Assembly: GCA_949358305.1 (NCBI GenBank)
Contig: CASHSZ010000083.1
Coordinates: 32,501-71,621 of the forward strand
DNA: 39,121 nucleotides
From: Strigamia acuminata
Lineage: Eukaryota; Arthropoda; Chilopoda; Geophilomorpha; Linotaeniidae
Reading direction: 5' to 3'
Position numbers and translations under genes: made by a program. The notes below the pieces were generated by a model. The model worked only from the letters and a program-made list of their open reading frames with translations, ran no database searches and had not been told where the DNA came from. This document shows, in pieces, positions 1 to 11,045 of the stretch (positions are counted from its first letter, which is position 1; each line of letters starts with the position of its first letter).

Positions 1-178
1 TTGGCGGCGACAACAACAACGTGGGGCGGAAAAATAAAAAATGGCTACGCGCGTGGCTCGCCAAATTCCACGTGGATATGCGTTTGGGCGCGTGTGTTTG
101 GACGTGCATTTAGGAGTGCGGGTGGGCGAGTTTTGTGTGTGTATGTGTGTATGTGAATATGTGAAATGGTTAACTTAC

Positions 179-260
179 CTTTTAACGTTCTCACACGGTT
201 GGTCGACAGTGAGCGAGTGTGAGCAAGTGAGTGGTTGAGTCCACGCGACAGATGGCGGCA
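179..260 (-). other. possible 5' exon of a leftward gene running off the window
   Basis: On the minus strand a strong donor (GTAAGT) begins at 178, directly after the sequence GTTAAAAG. This suggests an exon whose last base is 179 and whose gene continues to the left of the window. The exon start is not visible, and 260 is only a guess before the T-rich stretch at 270-335. Its position opposite the leader of the Ala-rich gene would make 260-480 a divergent promoter region. No coding frame can be assigned. It rests on one splice signal, so it is weak. Confidence 0.3.
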
Positions 261-267
261 ACGGCCA

Positions 268-335
268 AACTTATTTATTTATTTTATTTTATTTTATTTT
301 ATTTTATTTTTTTTTTCTTTTTCTTTTTCTTTTAA
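268..335. repeat. (TTTTA)n and T-rich simple repeat
   Basis: Runs of TTTTA pass into T-rich (TTTTTC)n sequence. It lies between two apparently divergent 5' exons and has no coding content. Confidence 0.8.
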
Positions 336-538
336 TTAATTAATTTATCAATTATTTTAATAATTCACCAATAAATATTTTTTCTTTAATTTTCACCCAT
401 TTTATTTTTCAAACACGCGCGGTTGTATACGCGCGACGCTAGCGACGCGTTTAACCCGGTGTCGGAACCATTAACCACAGCGAAGCAAACGAAGCATCAT
501 TGGCATCCCGGTATCGCACCTCGACTCGCGCATTTACC

Positions 539-1028
539 GTAAGTAAACAATCGATTGTTTCCGGAGGGAATTTGTCCGAATTGAATCAATTCGGCAATTT
601 ATCGATCGAGGGTTTGAACAATTGTTCGATAGACGAATTTGAGGAGGAGCGAACAAACAAACAAACAAATAATTAGACAGACGGGCGCGATGAAGCGTAG
701 CGAGTGTTTCTCGCCTCCGTGTTGACGGAACGCGACATACATACCAGATTTCGGCAACAACTGTGGCACAATAACTCGAAAACCAACGTCCAATCTAGCC
801 TGACCGAACAACGCAAAACAAAACACTACAAAATCAATCAAAATAACAAACAAATAGACGGTAAATTTAAAAATTCAAAACAGAATTTCCAATTTCAAGT
901 TGTTAAATCATCCTCGGTGCAGTGTTATTGCCGACATCGGGTTTATATGTTCCGTCAACATGCATCCCAGCTTCGACTCAAGTTTCTTCTCCGCTTATTT
1001 CGTTCAACTTTTATTATCTTTTATCTAT

Positions 1029-1093
<65 letters not shown>

Positions 1094-1116
1094 TTTTTTA
1101 TATTTTTGTTTCCTAG
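539..1116 (+). other. leader intron of the Ala-rich gene
   Basis: A GTAAGT donor starts at 539, and a T-rich tract ends in TCCTAG at 1116, immediately before the ATG at 1117. The intron holds a (TTTA)n array at about 1021-1090. ORFs reading FIYL repeats across it are artefacts of that array. The donor assignment is inferred; the acceptor is clear. Confidence 0.5.
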
Positions 1117-1294
1117 ATGGCAGACAGTGATGATGAACGATCGCGTCGAATCCGAGGACGGGGTAGGGCGGCGTGGAGGGGTGTCCCCTCGATTAACGAG
1201 ATGTGGGCGTCGCCCCTACCCCGCCCTCAGCAGTTCGCACTTAGACGCGACGCCCAACCGAGGTGAGTAAATTGCAAATTGACACGATTGGTCG

Positions 1295-1333
<39 letters not shown>

Positions 1334-1750
1334 TATTTATTTATTCTTTGTTGCAGCCTTCCGCCGCCACCACGGCCGCCGATAATGCGACATCGAATTG
1401 CGGCACTTCGTGCGTCGGCGGAGGCGGAAGGACGCGCGCGTGCAACTGCGCGCGCGACCGGGTCGGTTGAGTTTGCCGCCCAAGTGCGGGACCCGGCGTT
1501 GTCTTTGAGCATGGTGGCCACGGCGGCTGCCGCAGCGGCCATGACTCTGTCGCAGTCGGTCAGAGCGACTCGGGAGTCGGTGGCGGCGGTGGCAGGGGTC
1601 GTCGCGTCGGCCAACGTCACTGACCCCAACGTCGTGGCCGCCATTGAAGAGGCTGTCGATGCCGCCGTAGCCTCATCCGAAGCAGCCGAGGAGGTGCGAC
1701 GGGCAACTTTGTTCGCGGCCGAGATGGCAACTCGTCACTTTAATTTTTAA
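1117..1750 (+). CDS. two-exon gene for an Arg-rich, Ala/Val-rich protein of unknown function
   Basis: Exons are 1117-1262 and 1357-1750, joined in phase 2 across an intron with a GTGAGT donor, a (TTGA)n/(TTTA)n body and a TTGCAG acceptor. The product is about 177 residues. The N-terminus starts MADSDDERSRR and is basic and Arg/Gly-rich. A Pro-rich linker follows (SLPPPPRPP). The C-terminal half is an Ala/Val/Ser-rich helical segment (for example MVATAAAAAAMTLSQS) in which neighbouring EEAV-type units look helix-forming. I do not recognise a family. No signal peptide or membrane helix is evident. An AATAAA at 1826-1831 would suit the 3' end. The start is chosen because the first ATG directly follows the leader intron acceptor. 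Confidence 0.6.
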
Positions 1751-2529
1751 TTTTTTTTTTTCCTTTTTTTTTTGTAAACAACTCGTTTTTATATATATAT
1801 ATACATATTTCTTTATTTTTTTGTGAATAAATCATTTTTAATTTTTCAAATCGTTTTCAATTTTAATTTTAATTTTCATAATCATATTTAATCATTAAAA
1901 CTCGTTTGTAATTAACATGCACATGTTAAATTATCTATCGATTATTTTTTTAAATCAATATTGTTAAAATTCAGCATTAAATAAACAAACATAACATAAC
2001 ATCTTTTATACCAGACTAATCGAGATTCAAACAAACAAACACGCAAATATTAAATGCTACCACACCAAAACTAAAATAAAACTGCAAGTTGTAAACTCAG
2101 AAAAATATAAATTATTATTTTTTATCAGAAGTATTAAATATAAGCAAAAAAAAAATTAGTTTCGATCCGGAAAACTGTTTGTTTGAAATCTAATAAAATT
2201 AAAAAAAAAAAAAAAAAAAAAAAACAAACAAGCACAAAAAGAAATAAAATCGGTGTGTTTTAAACGCAGAACCATGCTTGATTGTTAAAAAGAACAACAC
2301 CGTAATCAAAAACAACACCAAGAACACAGAAATTATTGTCAGATTAGTAATTCGCTGTGAATGACCGTTGATTGTTTTGGAACGCTGTCCGCAATTTTTA
2401 GCGTTTCTCCGCGCGGACGTGAAGAGGGCGCCACTCGTGTGACCGAAACAACGACGACACCAAACACACTGACGTCGAGAATTCGAGTAGCTTCGCTGTT
2501 TTGTCAGAGTCCACTCGAACCAGACTCGA
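1751..2529. other. AT-rich gene-free stretch
   Basis: This contains the 3' end of the Ala-rich gene (AATAAA at 1826), then AT-rich sequence with poly-A runs (about 2200-2224) and no splice-supported ORF. A minus-strand ORF at 2199-2549 runs into the poly-A tract and has no supporting features. Confidence 0.5.
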
Positions 2530-2600
2530 CGTGGACGAGGCTGCCACATTCCACGTGTGCGAGAGAAGACATCGTTGTGATTGGGGGTGCCGAAAAATGA
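2530..2600 (+). pseudogene. decayed thymidine kinase 3' fragment
   Basis: The plus-strand translation near 2559-2597 reads EDIVVIGGAEK followed by a stop. The intact thymidine kinase at 23117-23674 has EEDVVVIGGAEKY at the equivalent site. The nucleotide match runs from about GAAGAC through GGGGGTGCCGA, differing mainly at synonymous sites. Upstream, a trace of the EAAFT segment (GAGGCTGCCACATTC) is present in a shifted frame. No P-loop part is visible, so this is a short relic of a duplicated or related kinase gene. An independent gene here is unlikely. Confidence 0.55.
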
Positions 2601-2754
2601 TGCGCTCGAACAACGAACAACACGATTGCGTCGCTATCAAACACCGACGTGCCCATTTGTCTGTAAAAAAAAGAACGAGTTTTAAAGGAGTGAAATAAAT
2701 TAAAATTAAATTTGAAACATGTATTCGTACATTTGAGGAGCAGATTAGGCGAAT

Positions 2755-3754
2755 TCACTTTTTCTTTCCGGCGCTCGACTTTCCCTTTCCTTTCCTCTTT
2801 CTCTTGCTCCTTGCCCGTTTCTCTTTCTCCTTCCTCGCCAGTTTCTTTTCTTCGTCTTCGTCCTCATCACTTTCCGCATCGTCCTCAAATTCAGAGTTTC
2901 TGTAATCTTCGTCGTCGTCTTCTTTTTCCTCTTCACACCTTTCGCCTGTTTCACGCTCTTCTTCCCGGCGTCTCTTTTCTTCACACCCGTCGTTCTCGGG
3001 TTCGTCGACGACAACAAACCTCTCCTTCATCAGCACCTCATCACCGAACGAGAAATCTTTATTCTGCAAATAAAACGGGAAAATCAATATCTGAAAAGTG
3101 TCGACGTAGACGCGCGCGGTAGATTCACTCACCAACATGTCGTTCCATTGGTTTAACATCCCCAGCATCCGGAGTAAGTGGGTCTTGATGTCGGGATCGT
3201 CCCAATACTAAAAAAAAATAAAAAATAAAAAAAATATATACATAAATAAATAAATAAAAATAAAAATAAAAATAAAAATATATATACTTGTTCCGCCTGA
3301 ACCTGAGCCCGTATCGTAAAGAGCAGGATAGTAAGCGAATGGATGGAGAACCGCATGCTCCCGTCGCGAAAGATTTTCATTTCGTGGCTAGCGTCCCAAT
3401 AGTTGGGATCGTTGTTGGGTTCGCTGCCCCCTTCCGCAACGGGAACCACCCTCGATCGCAACACCCGTTCCTCTTCCTGCGCATCGCCTCGTTGAAAAGA
3501 TGATGAACGTGACGCCGAATCACCGTCGTTGTCGTCGTCGTCGTCGTCGTCGTTGTCTCCGACGCGCTCTCCCTCTCCCTCTCCCATCCCCGGTGCCCAT
3601 GCAGTGCGATATCTGTGTTTGACCAACCAGTGGTCCTCTAGTCGGTCAACCACAGGCCTCGCAATGCAGAATGGGCACCGTTTCAGGGCCTTGTGCATTT
3701 TTTTCAACTTCTAGGAAACAGAGGAAAAAATAAATAAATAAATAAATAAATTAA

Positions 3755-3785
<31 letters not shown>

Positions 3786-4811
3786 AACGAATCGACTAAT
3801 TGATTAAATACCCACCGGCAACAGGAGATCGGGTCTACGCGAATAGTCCCGCAGATGCTTCCTGACTCTCTTGGAGATTTCATCCTCGCGCTTAACTGCG
3901 TCTAGGTGGTGATGTTGGCGCCAATGGCGGTACGCGTCCTCGCTGAAATATCCGTATTTCGACACCCCTAAGGTACGCGGGAGGGGAAAGGAAAAAAAAA
4001 AAATAAAAAAAAAATAAAAATTAGACAAAAAATAAACAAACAAACAAATAAGCAAATGTATGTTTCTCATTACCCGGTTGTTTGGCGCACAGAGCACAAT
4101 AGAACGACTTCCCGCCCTCTGTCCGGAGTTTTTCTCCCTTCTTTCCTTTCCCTCCACCCTGGCGTCGTTGCCGTGTTGGCACCGCCCCCGTCTCCACCTC
4201 CCCCACCTTCCGGAGCACCCATTTCTGGAACTCTTCGAACCGTCGATCCAACTCCATCGACAAGTTGGACGGAAGGTTGGACGGAAGCCCACTCGGTCCT
4301 GCCCTGCCAGACGGCACCACCGAGCCCTGGGATGCAGATGCCTTTCGTATCTGAAAGAAATGGAAGGAACGATTGAACAAACGATCAAAGACAAATAGAC
4401 CAGACAGGTTACCTTTTCCGTCGACCGCGTGACTCGAGTCTCCGACCTTTTCGACGCGGGTTCCCATAACGGTGATGCGGGCCGCTTCGACGCGGATCTT
4501 CGCGGCTTGGCGATGACACGCGCCAGTTGCTGTTCTTGCGGCGGCGGGGGGGCGATGGGCTCAGATGGTGGCACGGTGAAACACGGCGTCGACATAACCG
4601 GGCACGGCGCCGACATGACAGGACGTGGCATTGGTGTGAGGATCGGCAACTGCAGCCGTTCCAACCTCACGACGGGGCACATTAAAGGCATTTTGCCTAA
4701 TGTCGCCGTTGGTTGAAGTGGTGGCGACCGCGGCGGTGACAGGTCTGGTGACGACGGGACCGTCACAACGCTTGGCATCGTCCAAGTGCACCCTGATGTG
4801 CTGGGCAACGA
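2755..4811 (-). CDS. seven-exon zinc-finger protein with acidic and Lys-rich tail
   Basis: Exons on the minus strand are 4413-4811, 4074-4350, 3816-3967, 3288-3710, 3133-3207 and 2755-3063, all phase-consistent. A further 5' exon may exist. Taking the in-frame ATG at 4778 gives about 533 residues. The order is: a Pro-rich disordered N-terminus; a split finger, C207-x2-C210 then H229-x3-H233, interrupted by a phase-1 intron; a second finger C277-x2-C280-x11-H292-x4-H297; an Asp run; a YWD-containing segment; then an acidic stretch and a Lys/Arg-rich tail that could act as a nuclear signal. The short gene at 30419-31000 is a paralogue sharing both fingers and the flanking introns. Introns carry (AAAT)n. 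A nuclear nucleic-acid-binding role is inferred from the fingers. Family not recognised; the 5' end is uncertain. Confidence 0.7.
3722..3785. repeat. (AAAT)n microsatellite within an intron
   Basis: About 15 units of a tetranucleotide repeat fill most of the intron 3711-3815 of the zinc-finger gene. Confidence 0.9.
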
Positions 4812-5004
4812 CTGGAGAAAAAAAAAAATAAATAAATGAATAAACGAACAAACAGACGGGCAAATAAATATACGATATTGCATGTCGAATCCAAGTTTGT
4901 GCGCGGGTCGGATTCATACGATCAATCCGCTCAATGCGCGCGCGGCAAATTAAATTTGCGGGTTAAATTATAGTGCGCGCGCGGGAATTATTAATTTACG
5001 TCAA

Positions 5005-5053
5005 ATCAACGTGATCGCTTTTCAATTTCAAATTGGAACGCGATCACGTTGAT
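5005..5053. repeat. 49-bp near-perfect palindrome just after the acidic repeat gene
   Basis: A 14-bp arm ATCAACGTGATCGC at 5005-5018 is perfectly complementary to 5040-5053. The inner 21 bases continue the symmetry with only two mismatched pairs around a single central C. This makes arms of about 24 bp with almost no loop. It lies 24 bp past the stop codon of the gene ending at 5077 (minus strand), so it may be a 3' UTR hairpin. It also lies upstream of the zinc-finger gene, so a cis-regulatory site is possible. Confidence 0.8.
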
Positions 5054-5076
5054 TGTCAAAATAAAATGGTCAGTTA

Positions 5077-8000
5077 CTACGTTACCTCGAATACTTCCTT
5101 TTCCACCTTCTCAACGGTCTTCCGTTTCTTTTTCGCACCCCCTTTCCTCACACACTTCCTCTTCTTCGGTTCCGTCGCCGTCTCCTTCTCCTTTTCCTTC
5201 TCCTCCACTGCCTCTTCCACCGCCGTTTCCTTCCACGTCTCCTTCTCCTTCTCCAACTCCACCTCCATCTCCGGCCACACTATTCCCATCTCCTCCACTG
5301 TCTCTTCCACCACCGTCTCCTTCTCCTTCTCCGTCTCCGACACAGTCTCTTCCACCGCCTTCTCCTTCTCCGTCTCCGACACAGTCTCTTCCACCGCCTT
5401 CTCCTTCTCCGTCTCCGACACAGTCTCTTCCACCGCCATCTCTTTCTCCACCTCCTTCTCCGGCACAGTCTCTTCCACCGCCTTCTCCTTCTCCGTCTCC
5501 GACACAGTCTCTACCACCGCCTTCTCCTTCTCCGTCTCCGACACAGTCTCTTCCACCACCGTCTCCTTCTCCACCTCCTTCCCTGACACAGTCTCTTCCA
5601 CCGCCTTCTCCTTCTCCGTCTCCGACACAGTCTCTTCCACCGCCATCTCCTTTTCCGTCTCCGACACAGTCTCTTCCGCCGCCCTCGCCTTCCCCACCTC
5701 CTCCACGATCTCATCCACAACCCCCCCCACAATCTCATCCGCCGTCCCATCCGTTTCTCTAAAAAAAAAAAATAAATAAATAAATTGTGAGACGTTGCGT
5801 GCAAGACCCGAAGAGCGCGTGGAACTCACGTTTGTGGCAGGCTCGATGACCACACGGAATGCCCCGTGCTTTGTGATAGGTCCAAGGCACCGTCGTCGTT
5901 GGGTCCGTCCTGGTAAGAAACGAGTAAATATAATTACAAATGTGTGCATAATTAAAAAATAAATAAATAAATAAATAAATAAATAAAAATGAAAAAAGGG
6001 GGCCAAAAAGACGCCCACAATTAAAATGACTAACTTGTACTAAAAAAAAGAAAAGGAAAAAATTAACCAATAAATGAATTAAATTTAAATAGACCCTGAC
6101 ATTAAATGTGTCGGTAAAGAGCACGCATTTGATGTGCGCGCCTAACTCGAGATGACGCGCGTTGGTTGGTCGTTTTCACATTTCGTCTGCGCCGATCGTG
6201 TCGGAAACATGAGAGTCAAGAACACTCTTGTAAACTCGACTTTGATTCTTTAGCCTACCGTTGCAGTTGCGGGTTCATGGTCCGGTGCCCCGGAAGACGC
6301 GATGCATTGTGCGACTCGAAACAAGACGTTCGACATGACTTCGGACGCGGCCTGACAGGAAACAAGCAAATGTGAATATTCAAACGGATTGAAAAGAAAA
6401 AGAAACAAAACAGAAAAAAAAATGCATATACTGTATACAGTATATCTGTGATTACTCTGCGGGTCTTTGATAGCGCGCGGACTTGTTTTAAGGCGTGGGG
6501 ATGAATGCGGATTTTGTGAATAACGTGTGGGTCCCGTATAGCGCATGGGGCCGATTGTTACGTTTCCGAAACATGATCGTCGTTACGCGCGGGACCAATA
6601 GTCAAGTCTCCGAAGATATTGTTAAAAAATTGACGAAATGTTGTTGAAAATTGACGAATTTTGATGGAAATTGACTAAATTTTGACCAAATTTGACAAAA
6701 AAATTGGTTAATTTTGTTAAATATTGACGAATTTCGTAATCTTATAATTTTTCATGTTTGTTTGAATTGAAGCGCAGGTCTTTAATAACGCACGGGACCA
6801 TTTATTTTTAAATAGCGCACGGGTGCGCTATTTACAGATAAACGGTATCCTCGATTTGTACACGTGTCTTCGGTGGGACAATTTTAGTTCACGAATAACG
6901 CGCGCGGGCCTCTGATCGTACACATGAGAAAATTTGTCCCCAGATAGCGTGTGGATGCACTATTTGGAGATATACGGTGTATAATTTCTATTTTTCTAAT
7001 TCTAATTCACTCACCGTCCCTGCATCTCCAACGATGGCCTCCATTATTGCCCGCCTCTCTATCAGCCTATCCACCCGCCTCTCCACCACCCTCTCCACCA
7101 CCCTCTCCACCACCCTCTCCACCAGCCTTTCGTGGTACAACACCACCCTGGACTCGGAGGGTTGAGACTCGCTGAATTCCGTGTCTTGGGATTCCTCCAG
7201 CATCGGCTCTGTTGGTTGCGATTGCGAGTCGTCCAGAATCGACTCCACTGGACGTCGTCGAGATGTGTCCATTGTGGCCTGATTAAAAACGAGCAAATAT
7301 AATAAATAAAAAAATAAAAATAAAAACAAAAAATAAAAATAAAAATAAAAAAATGAATAAAAATAGAAAAAGAAAAAGAAAAATCAATTAAAAGAAAAAA
7401 AAAAATGGGGGGGGGGATGGGGGGGGGGGAGGGAAGGGAGTGGACACGTAAAACAAATTGAGACGCGGGGCGTCGAACGACAAAAAATTGGACGCGCGTG
7501 TTCGCGTATTTTCGCGCGCACAAACATGGGAGAATGGGTCACAATTGCGTCGATCGCGCCAGAACCAGCAACGAAAGCTTATCCTCGCAAAATTAATTTT
7601 GATTATGGGCCAATTCTTTCACTCACCGCCGTCGACGCTTCCACAGTGACCAACCTCTCGTCCACGTGCGGTTCCGTGTCCTGGAACGATACGAATGTGT
7701 ATGAATAAATCAGCGTTTAAAAAATAAATAAATAAAATAAAATAAAACAAAGAAAGTTTAGAAAAATGGAAAATAGCGGGTCCGTACCCCGGACCGTGCC
7801 CATTTCCACGCGGATATTAGAATTTATTCCTATCCCGACGTGGCCCCTCTCCACGGATCTCAGATTTAATTGTCGGAAGAAAAATTTGATCACTACTTTG
7901 CAATTGGCATTCGATGCTGTTAAATGGTTGGAGAATCGGGACCGTTTGTCATTGCTTAAAATTGGCACAGATAAGAGATCGCGCATAAATGGGACAAAAA

Positions 8001-8754
8001 AATTAAATTTAAAAAAATGAAATTTTTACACGTGATATGAATCAATTTTTAATGTCCGCGCGGAAATAAATAAATTATTTTCTATTTTTATTTCGCGAAT
8101 TAGGCAGAAATATTTATTTATTTATGTGTTTGTTTATCTATTTTTCATCAATAATAATAATAATAATAATATTGTTAATCGTGAGACAATTTTTCCACTC
8201 ACCGTCATCGTGGTTGCAACTTCGGTTGACCCCTCCTCGGTTTCTAATTTTTCATTTTCCATCTTCCCACCTTCCGTCTCTTTGTTTGCGTCGGATGTCT
8301 GTAAGGGAGAGAAAATAAAAAATAAAAATAAAAATAAAAACATTTTTCGTTTGTGTCGGCATATTCCGCTCTAAACGCGCGATTTGAAAACGACCACAAA
8401 TCCGTGCTCGACGACGGTGCGTGGCAACGAGTGGACCAATACGGTATACACGTGTGCATATGAATCGATGAATCGTGTATAAATCAATAAATAAAAAATG
8501 TATACATTCGTCTAATTTTAATAAACCTCGTTCGCCGTCGATCGGGTAAAAATCATCCACGTTACACCGCAAACGCTCACTCACGTACACTCCCGCGACC
8601 AAACACAAAAATCCATGCGCGTTGTTCGACGACCACATGTGTGCACACGTACGACCACGGACGCGATTCATTGACAAAAATATCGCAAAAATTCGTAAAA
8701 GCCGCCCAAATTTACCTGCGGAGACGCGACCGAGCATAAACTTCCCGCTTCCAT
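5077..8754 (-). CDS. multi-exon acidic repeat / coiled-coil protein
   Basis: Minus-strand exons chain in phase: 8716-8754, 8203-8298, 7795-7848 (tentative), 7627-7680, 7015-7278, 6259-6351, 5830-5909 and 5077-5758, about 453 residues. Most exons end in ACG or GCG followed by GTGAGT. The N-terminal exons are acidic and Ser/Thr-rich. Exon 7015-7278 carries tetrapeptide repeats (LVERVVERVVERVV) predicted to be helical. The last exon holds a 13-residue repeat, AVEETVSETEKEK and variants, encoded by a 39-bp minisatellite, then a Lys/Arg-rich tail. No enzyme domain, signal peptide or membrane helix is seen. The start is the ATG at 8754, followed after 13 codons by a donor. The third exon is the weakest; the stretch up to 7986 is also open and could be an alternative exon. 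Function unknown. Confidence 0.6.
5329..5690 (-). repeat. 39-bp coding minisatellite
   Basis: Tandem 39-bp units encode (A/T)VEETVSETEKEK on the minus strand, with variants that swap in GKEVEKE or PEKEVEKE. The open frame is maintained through all units. Plus-strand readings (SVSDTVSSTAFS and PPPSPSPSPTQSL) are shadows of the same units. Confidence 0.85.
6352..7014 (-). other. long intron with degenerate ATARCGCRYGGG motifs
   Basis: This 663-bp intron of the acidic repeat gene contains about eight scattered copies of a motif like ATAACGCACGGGACC (near 6470, 6520, 6537, 6575, 6783, 6814, 6895 and 6944). It also has a block of TTGACGAA-type repeats at 6625-6735. No exon with good splice signals is visible inside it. 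Confidence 0.45.
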
Positions 8755-9177
8755 TTCCAGTTCATGTATGCTCGCTACCAGTTTGTTGACGCGACACCTG
8801 TTGGCGATTCCGCGAATGATTTTGATTCAAAGTCTCCGATTTACACCCGTTTTTAAGAGCTACGATGTTTTGGTTTTGGAGTCGGCTATGTGATCGTTTT
8901 TTAATTAAAAACGAAACAATTTTGGGTCAGACGATAATATTTTGGGCTCCGTTATAATTTCGAGCGCGCGATCGTGAGCGGGGTGCTGTGATGCCCACTT
9001 CACTCCAGTCGCGTTTAAACAAACCAACAAGTTCGGGTTTCTGTCCCCTTTACTCATTTGTTTATTTTGGAGTTTTTATCGTGGGTCAAAAACGTTGACC
9101 AGAGGCGACGTCACATGTACAAAAGGGCAATAAAAGTACAAGTTTACTCGAATGGAGAAAACATTGCGTATATATAA

Positions 9178-9215
<38 letters not shown>

Positions 9216-9820
9216 TTATTTATTTACTGTCTACGCGCGGCCACATAAATAAATTCAATGGGAACCCCGTGGAATCGTGTGTTGCATTCACGCCCAATAG
9301 ATGGCGTTGTTTATTTATTTATTTATTTATTTATTTATTTTAACTAATGCAGGTGTAACATCCGGTTGGTCCGGCGTGCGACGAGAGACTGGGCGGTGTT
9401 TAAGTTTGACTGTTTATTATCGACGAATAGAGTAAACAATAAGTAAATTCTTCGAAGACGGAGAACATCGGGAGAAGTGGGTAACACTAAAACTCGATTG
9501 AAACGGGCAAAAGACGGTAGAGAGGCGCTAATAAATCCGTTCGAGTGACATCGGGTCGTGAAAACGACCTAACTAGCTTCGATTAACTGGCAGGAACTAA
9601 TAAACGTTTATTCGAGTCGACAGTCTAAACGGGCATAAACTGTCTAAAAGTGATGGTGACGGGAGCAGTTCGGGACGGGAATTGGTAAAACCCGAAAACA
9701 GAGAAGACTCGCAACAAAAGCAATGGCCGCCGTTGGAAACGACGAGAAATAAGCGTCAGCGGATGAAGACAAACTAGGTCGGAGCCCGGGAGGAAAAAAA
9801 AGCCGCGAAAACAAGCACAA
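8755..9820. promoter_or_regulatory. divergent intergenic region and non-coding 5' exon(s)
   Basis: The region separates the start of the acidic repeat gene (8754, minus) from a plus-strand transcript whose donor (GTGAGT) lies at 9821. It contains a TA-rich tract at 9172-9212 and two (TTTA)n arrays. From 9400 to 9820 all plus-strand frames close quickly, so any exon here is untranslated leader. The minus-strand 204-residue ORF at 9625-10239 overlaps the splice sites and is probably fortuitous. Confidence 0.35.
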
Positions 9821-10696
9821 CAGGTGAGTAAAATTCGGATGCCTGAGTTCAAATAAATCCCGGGGAAATAAACTGAAGAGTGTACGTTTTTTCTAGGACA
9901 ATAATGCGGGTCCATCGGGGAGAGAATAGGACGCACCGCGGTCCTCTCACAACTATATTGGAAATAGAAAGGGACAACGAGGACGCATTTGTCGACAACG
10001 AAGCGACAGAGAGTGGAAAATAGGAAAGGAAGGGCAATTAGATGAGTTCTTTTTACATCACATACTTCTGACAGCGTATTAAAAAACAGATTGTTCTCAT
10101 TTTTGCAGGAAACACGATGCGCAGACGGTTTGCTACGTGTCATTCTCGGTTGCTCGCGACAGGTGCCACACGGAGTCCTCGCGTCGTTCTTGCGTGTTGA
10201 CACACATACATACTCGCGCGCGCATACACACAAGGCCATTCGAATCGATGTTACAGAATCTGGAAGAAATTTAACGAATTTGCGTGCATTGTTTTTCGCA
10301 CAACGTTGCTGAAGGACCGTTCATCCATCGAAATTACGGGTGCATGTAGAAAAAAACTGATTTATGACTTTATTTCTATTTTTCATACAGGTTAACGATG
10401 TTAAACCGAGTGAAATAATGCGGATCGAATCTTTTTAATACGAGTTGATTTATTTGGTTTGAACGAATTGAATTAATTTATCTTGAATTTCAGGTGGAAG
10501 AAAAACAAGTGACCGACTAGATATAAAATCGAGTGTTTCGCGACACCTGGAACGAAACGAGTTGTTGGATGGGTGAAATATGATCAGAAAATGTATAAAT
10601 ATTTGAATTTTAACCAGACGTTTTATGATTGCAGGATTTTGTTAAACTGATTGATTAATTGCAACCTAGACGTGGCGTGTTGCCTCCTAGTGGACG

Positions 10697-10912
10697 ATGG
10701 TATCAGCTCCTGGTGCGTCAACAAGAAGGACGTGCAGTCTGTGTCTCCTCTACGACGACACCGAGTCTGGTCGCTCGAAATGCTCCGTTGCGATGCCGGG
10801 CAATGGGCCGCTCAGCACGTACACGCTCGTCGACGGCGCGCGTCCCATCGCTGCGGACCCGGGGTGCTGCAAGGAGAAGACAGGCAGACGGATAGATGGA
10901 ATTAATAATTAA
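10697..10912 (+). CDS. 71-residue Cys-rich ORF at the end of a spliced leader region
   Basis: The ORF starts MVSAPGASTRRTCSLC and contains C-x2-C, one middle Cys, then a CC pair and KEKTGRR near the end. A zinc site is possible but not diagnosable. Several acceptor-like sites lie upstream (TTTTTGCAG near 10108, CATACAG near 10390, ATTTCAG near 10493, ATTGCAG near 10634), which suggests a multi-exon 5' leader beginning before the donor at 9821. An alternative in-frame extension using GAAACACGATGC at about 10109 is open to 10312. I do not recognise the protein. Confidence 0.35.
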   Translation: MVSAPGASTRRTCSLCLLYDDTESGRSKCSVAMPGNGPLSTYTLVDGARPIAADPGCCKEKTGRRIDGINN

Positions 10913-10988
10913 ATTGAAAATTTGATTCAACTTTTGGGGTGACTAAAACTCAAAGACAAAGTTTGTAATTTACTCGCATCGAAAGATA

Positions 10989-11014
10989 AATTAGTTGTTG
11001 TTGTTGTTGTTGTT

Positions 11015-11045
<31 letters not shown>
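10989..11045. repeat. (TTG)n followed by a poly-T tract
   Basis: About eight TTG units pass into roughly 29 T. They mark the boundary between the Cys-rich ORF and the first repeat island. Confidence 0.9.

Noticed and set aside
704-1270. ORFs encoding FIYLFIYL repeats
   Set aside because: They are translations of the (TTTA)n intron; the real coding frame starts at 1117 in a different phase.
5033-5779. Plus-strand ORFs with SVSDTVSSTAFS or PPPSPSPSPTQ repeats
   Set aside because: They are antisense shadows of the minus-strand minisatellite, whose frame joins in phase to seven other exons.
9625-10239. 204-residue minus-strand ORF
   Set aside because: It crosses clear plus-strand donor and acceptor sites, has no start context or domain, and its composition looks random.
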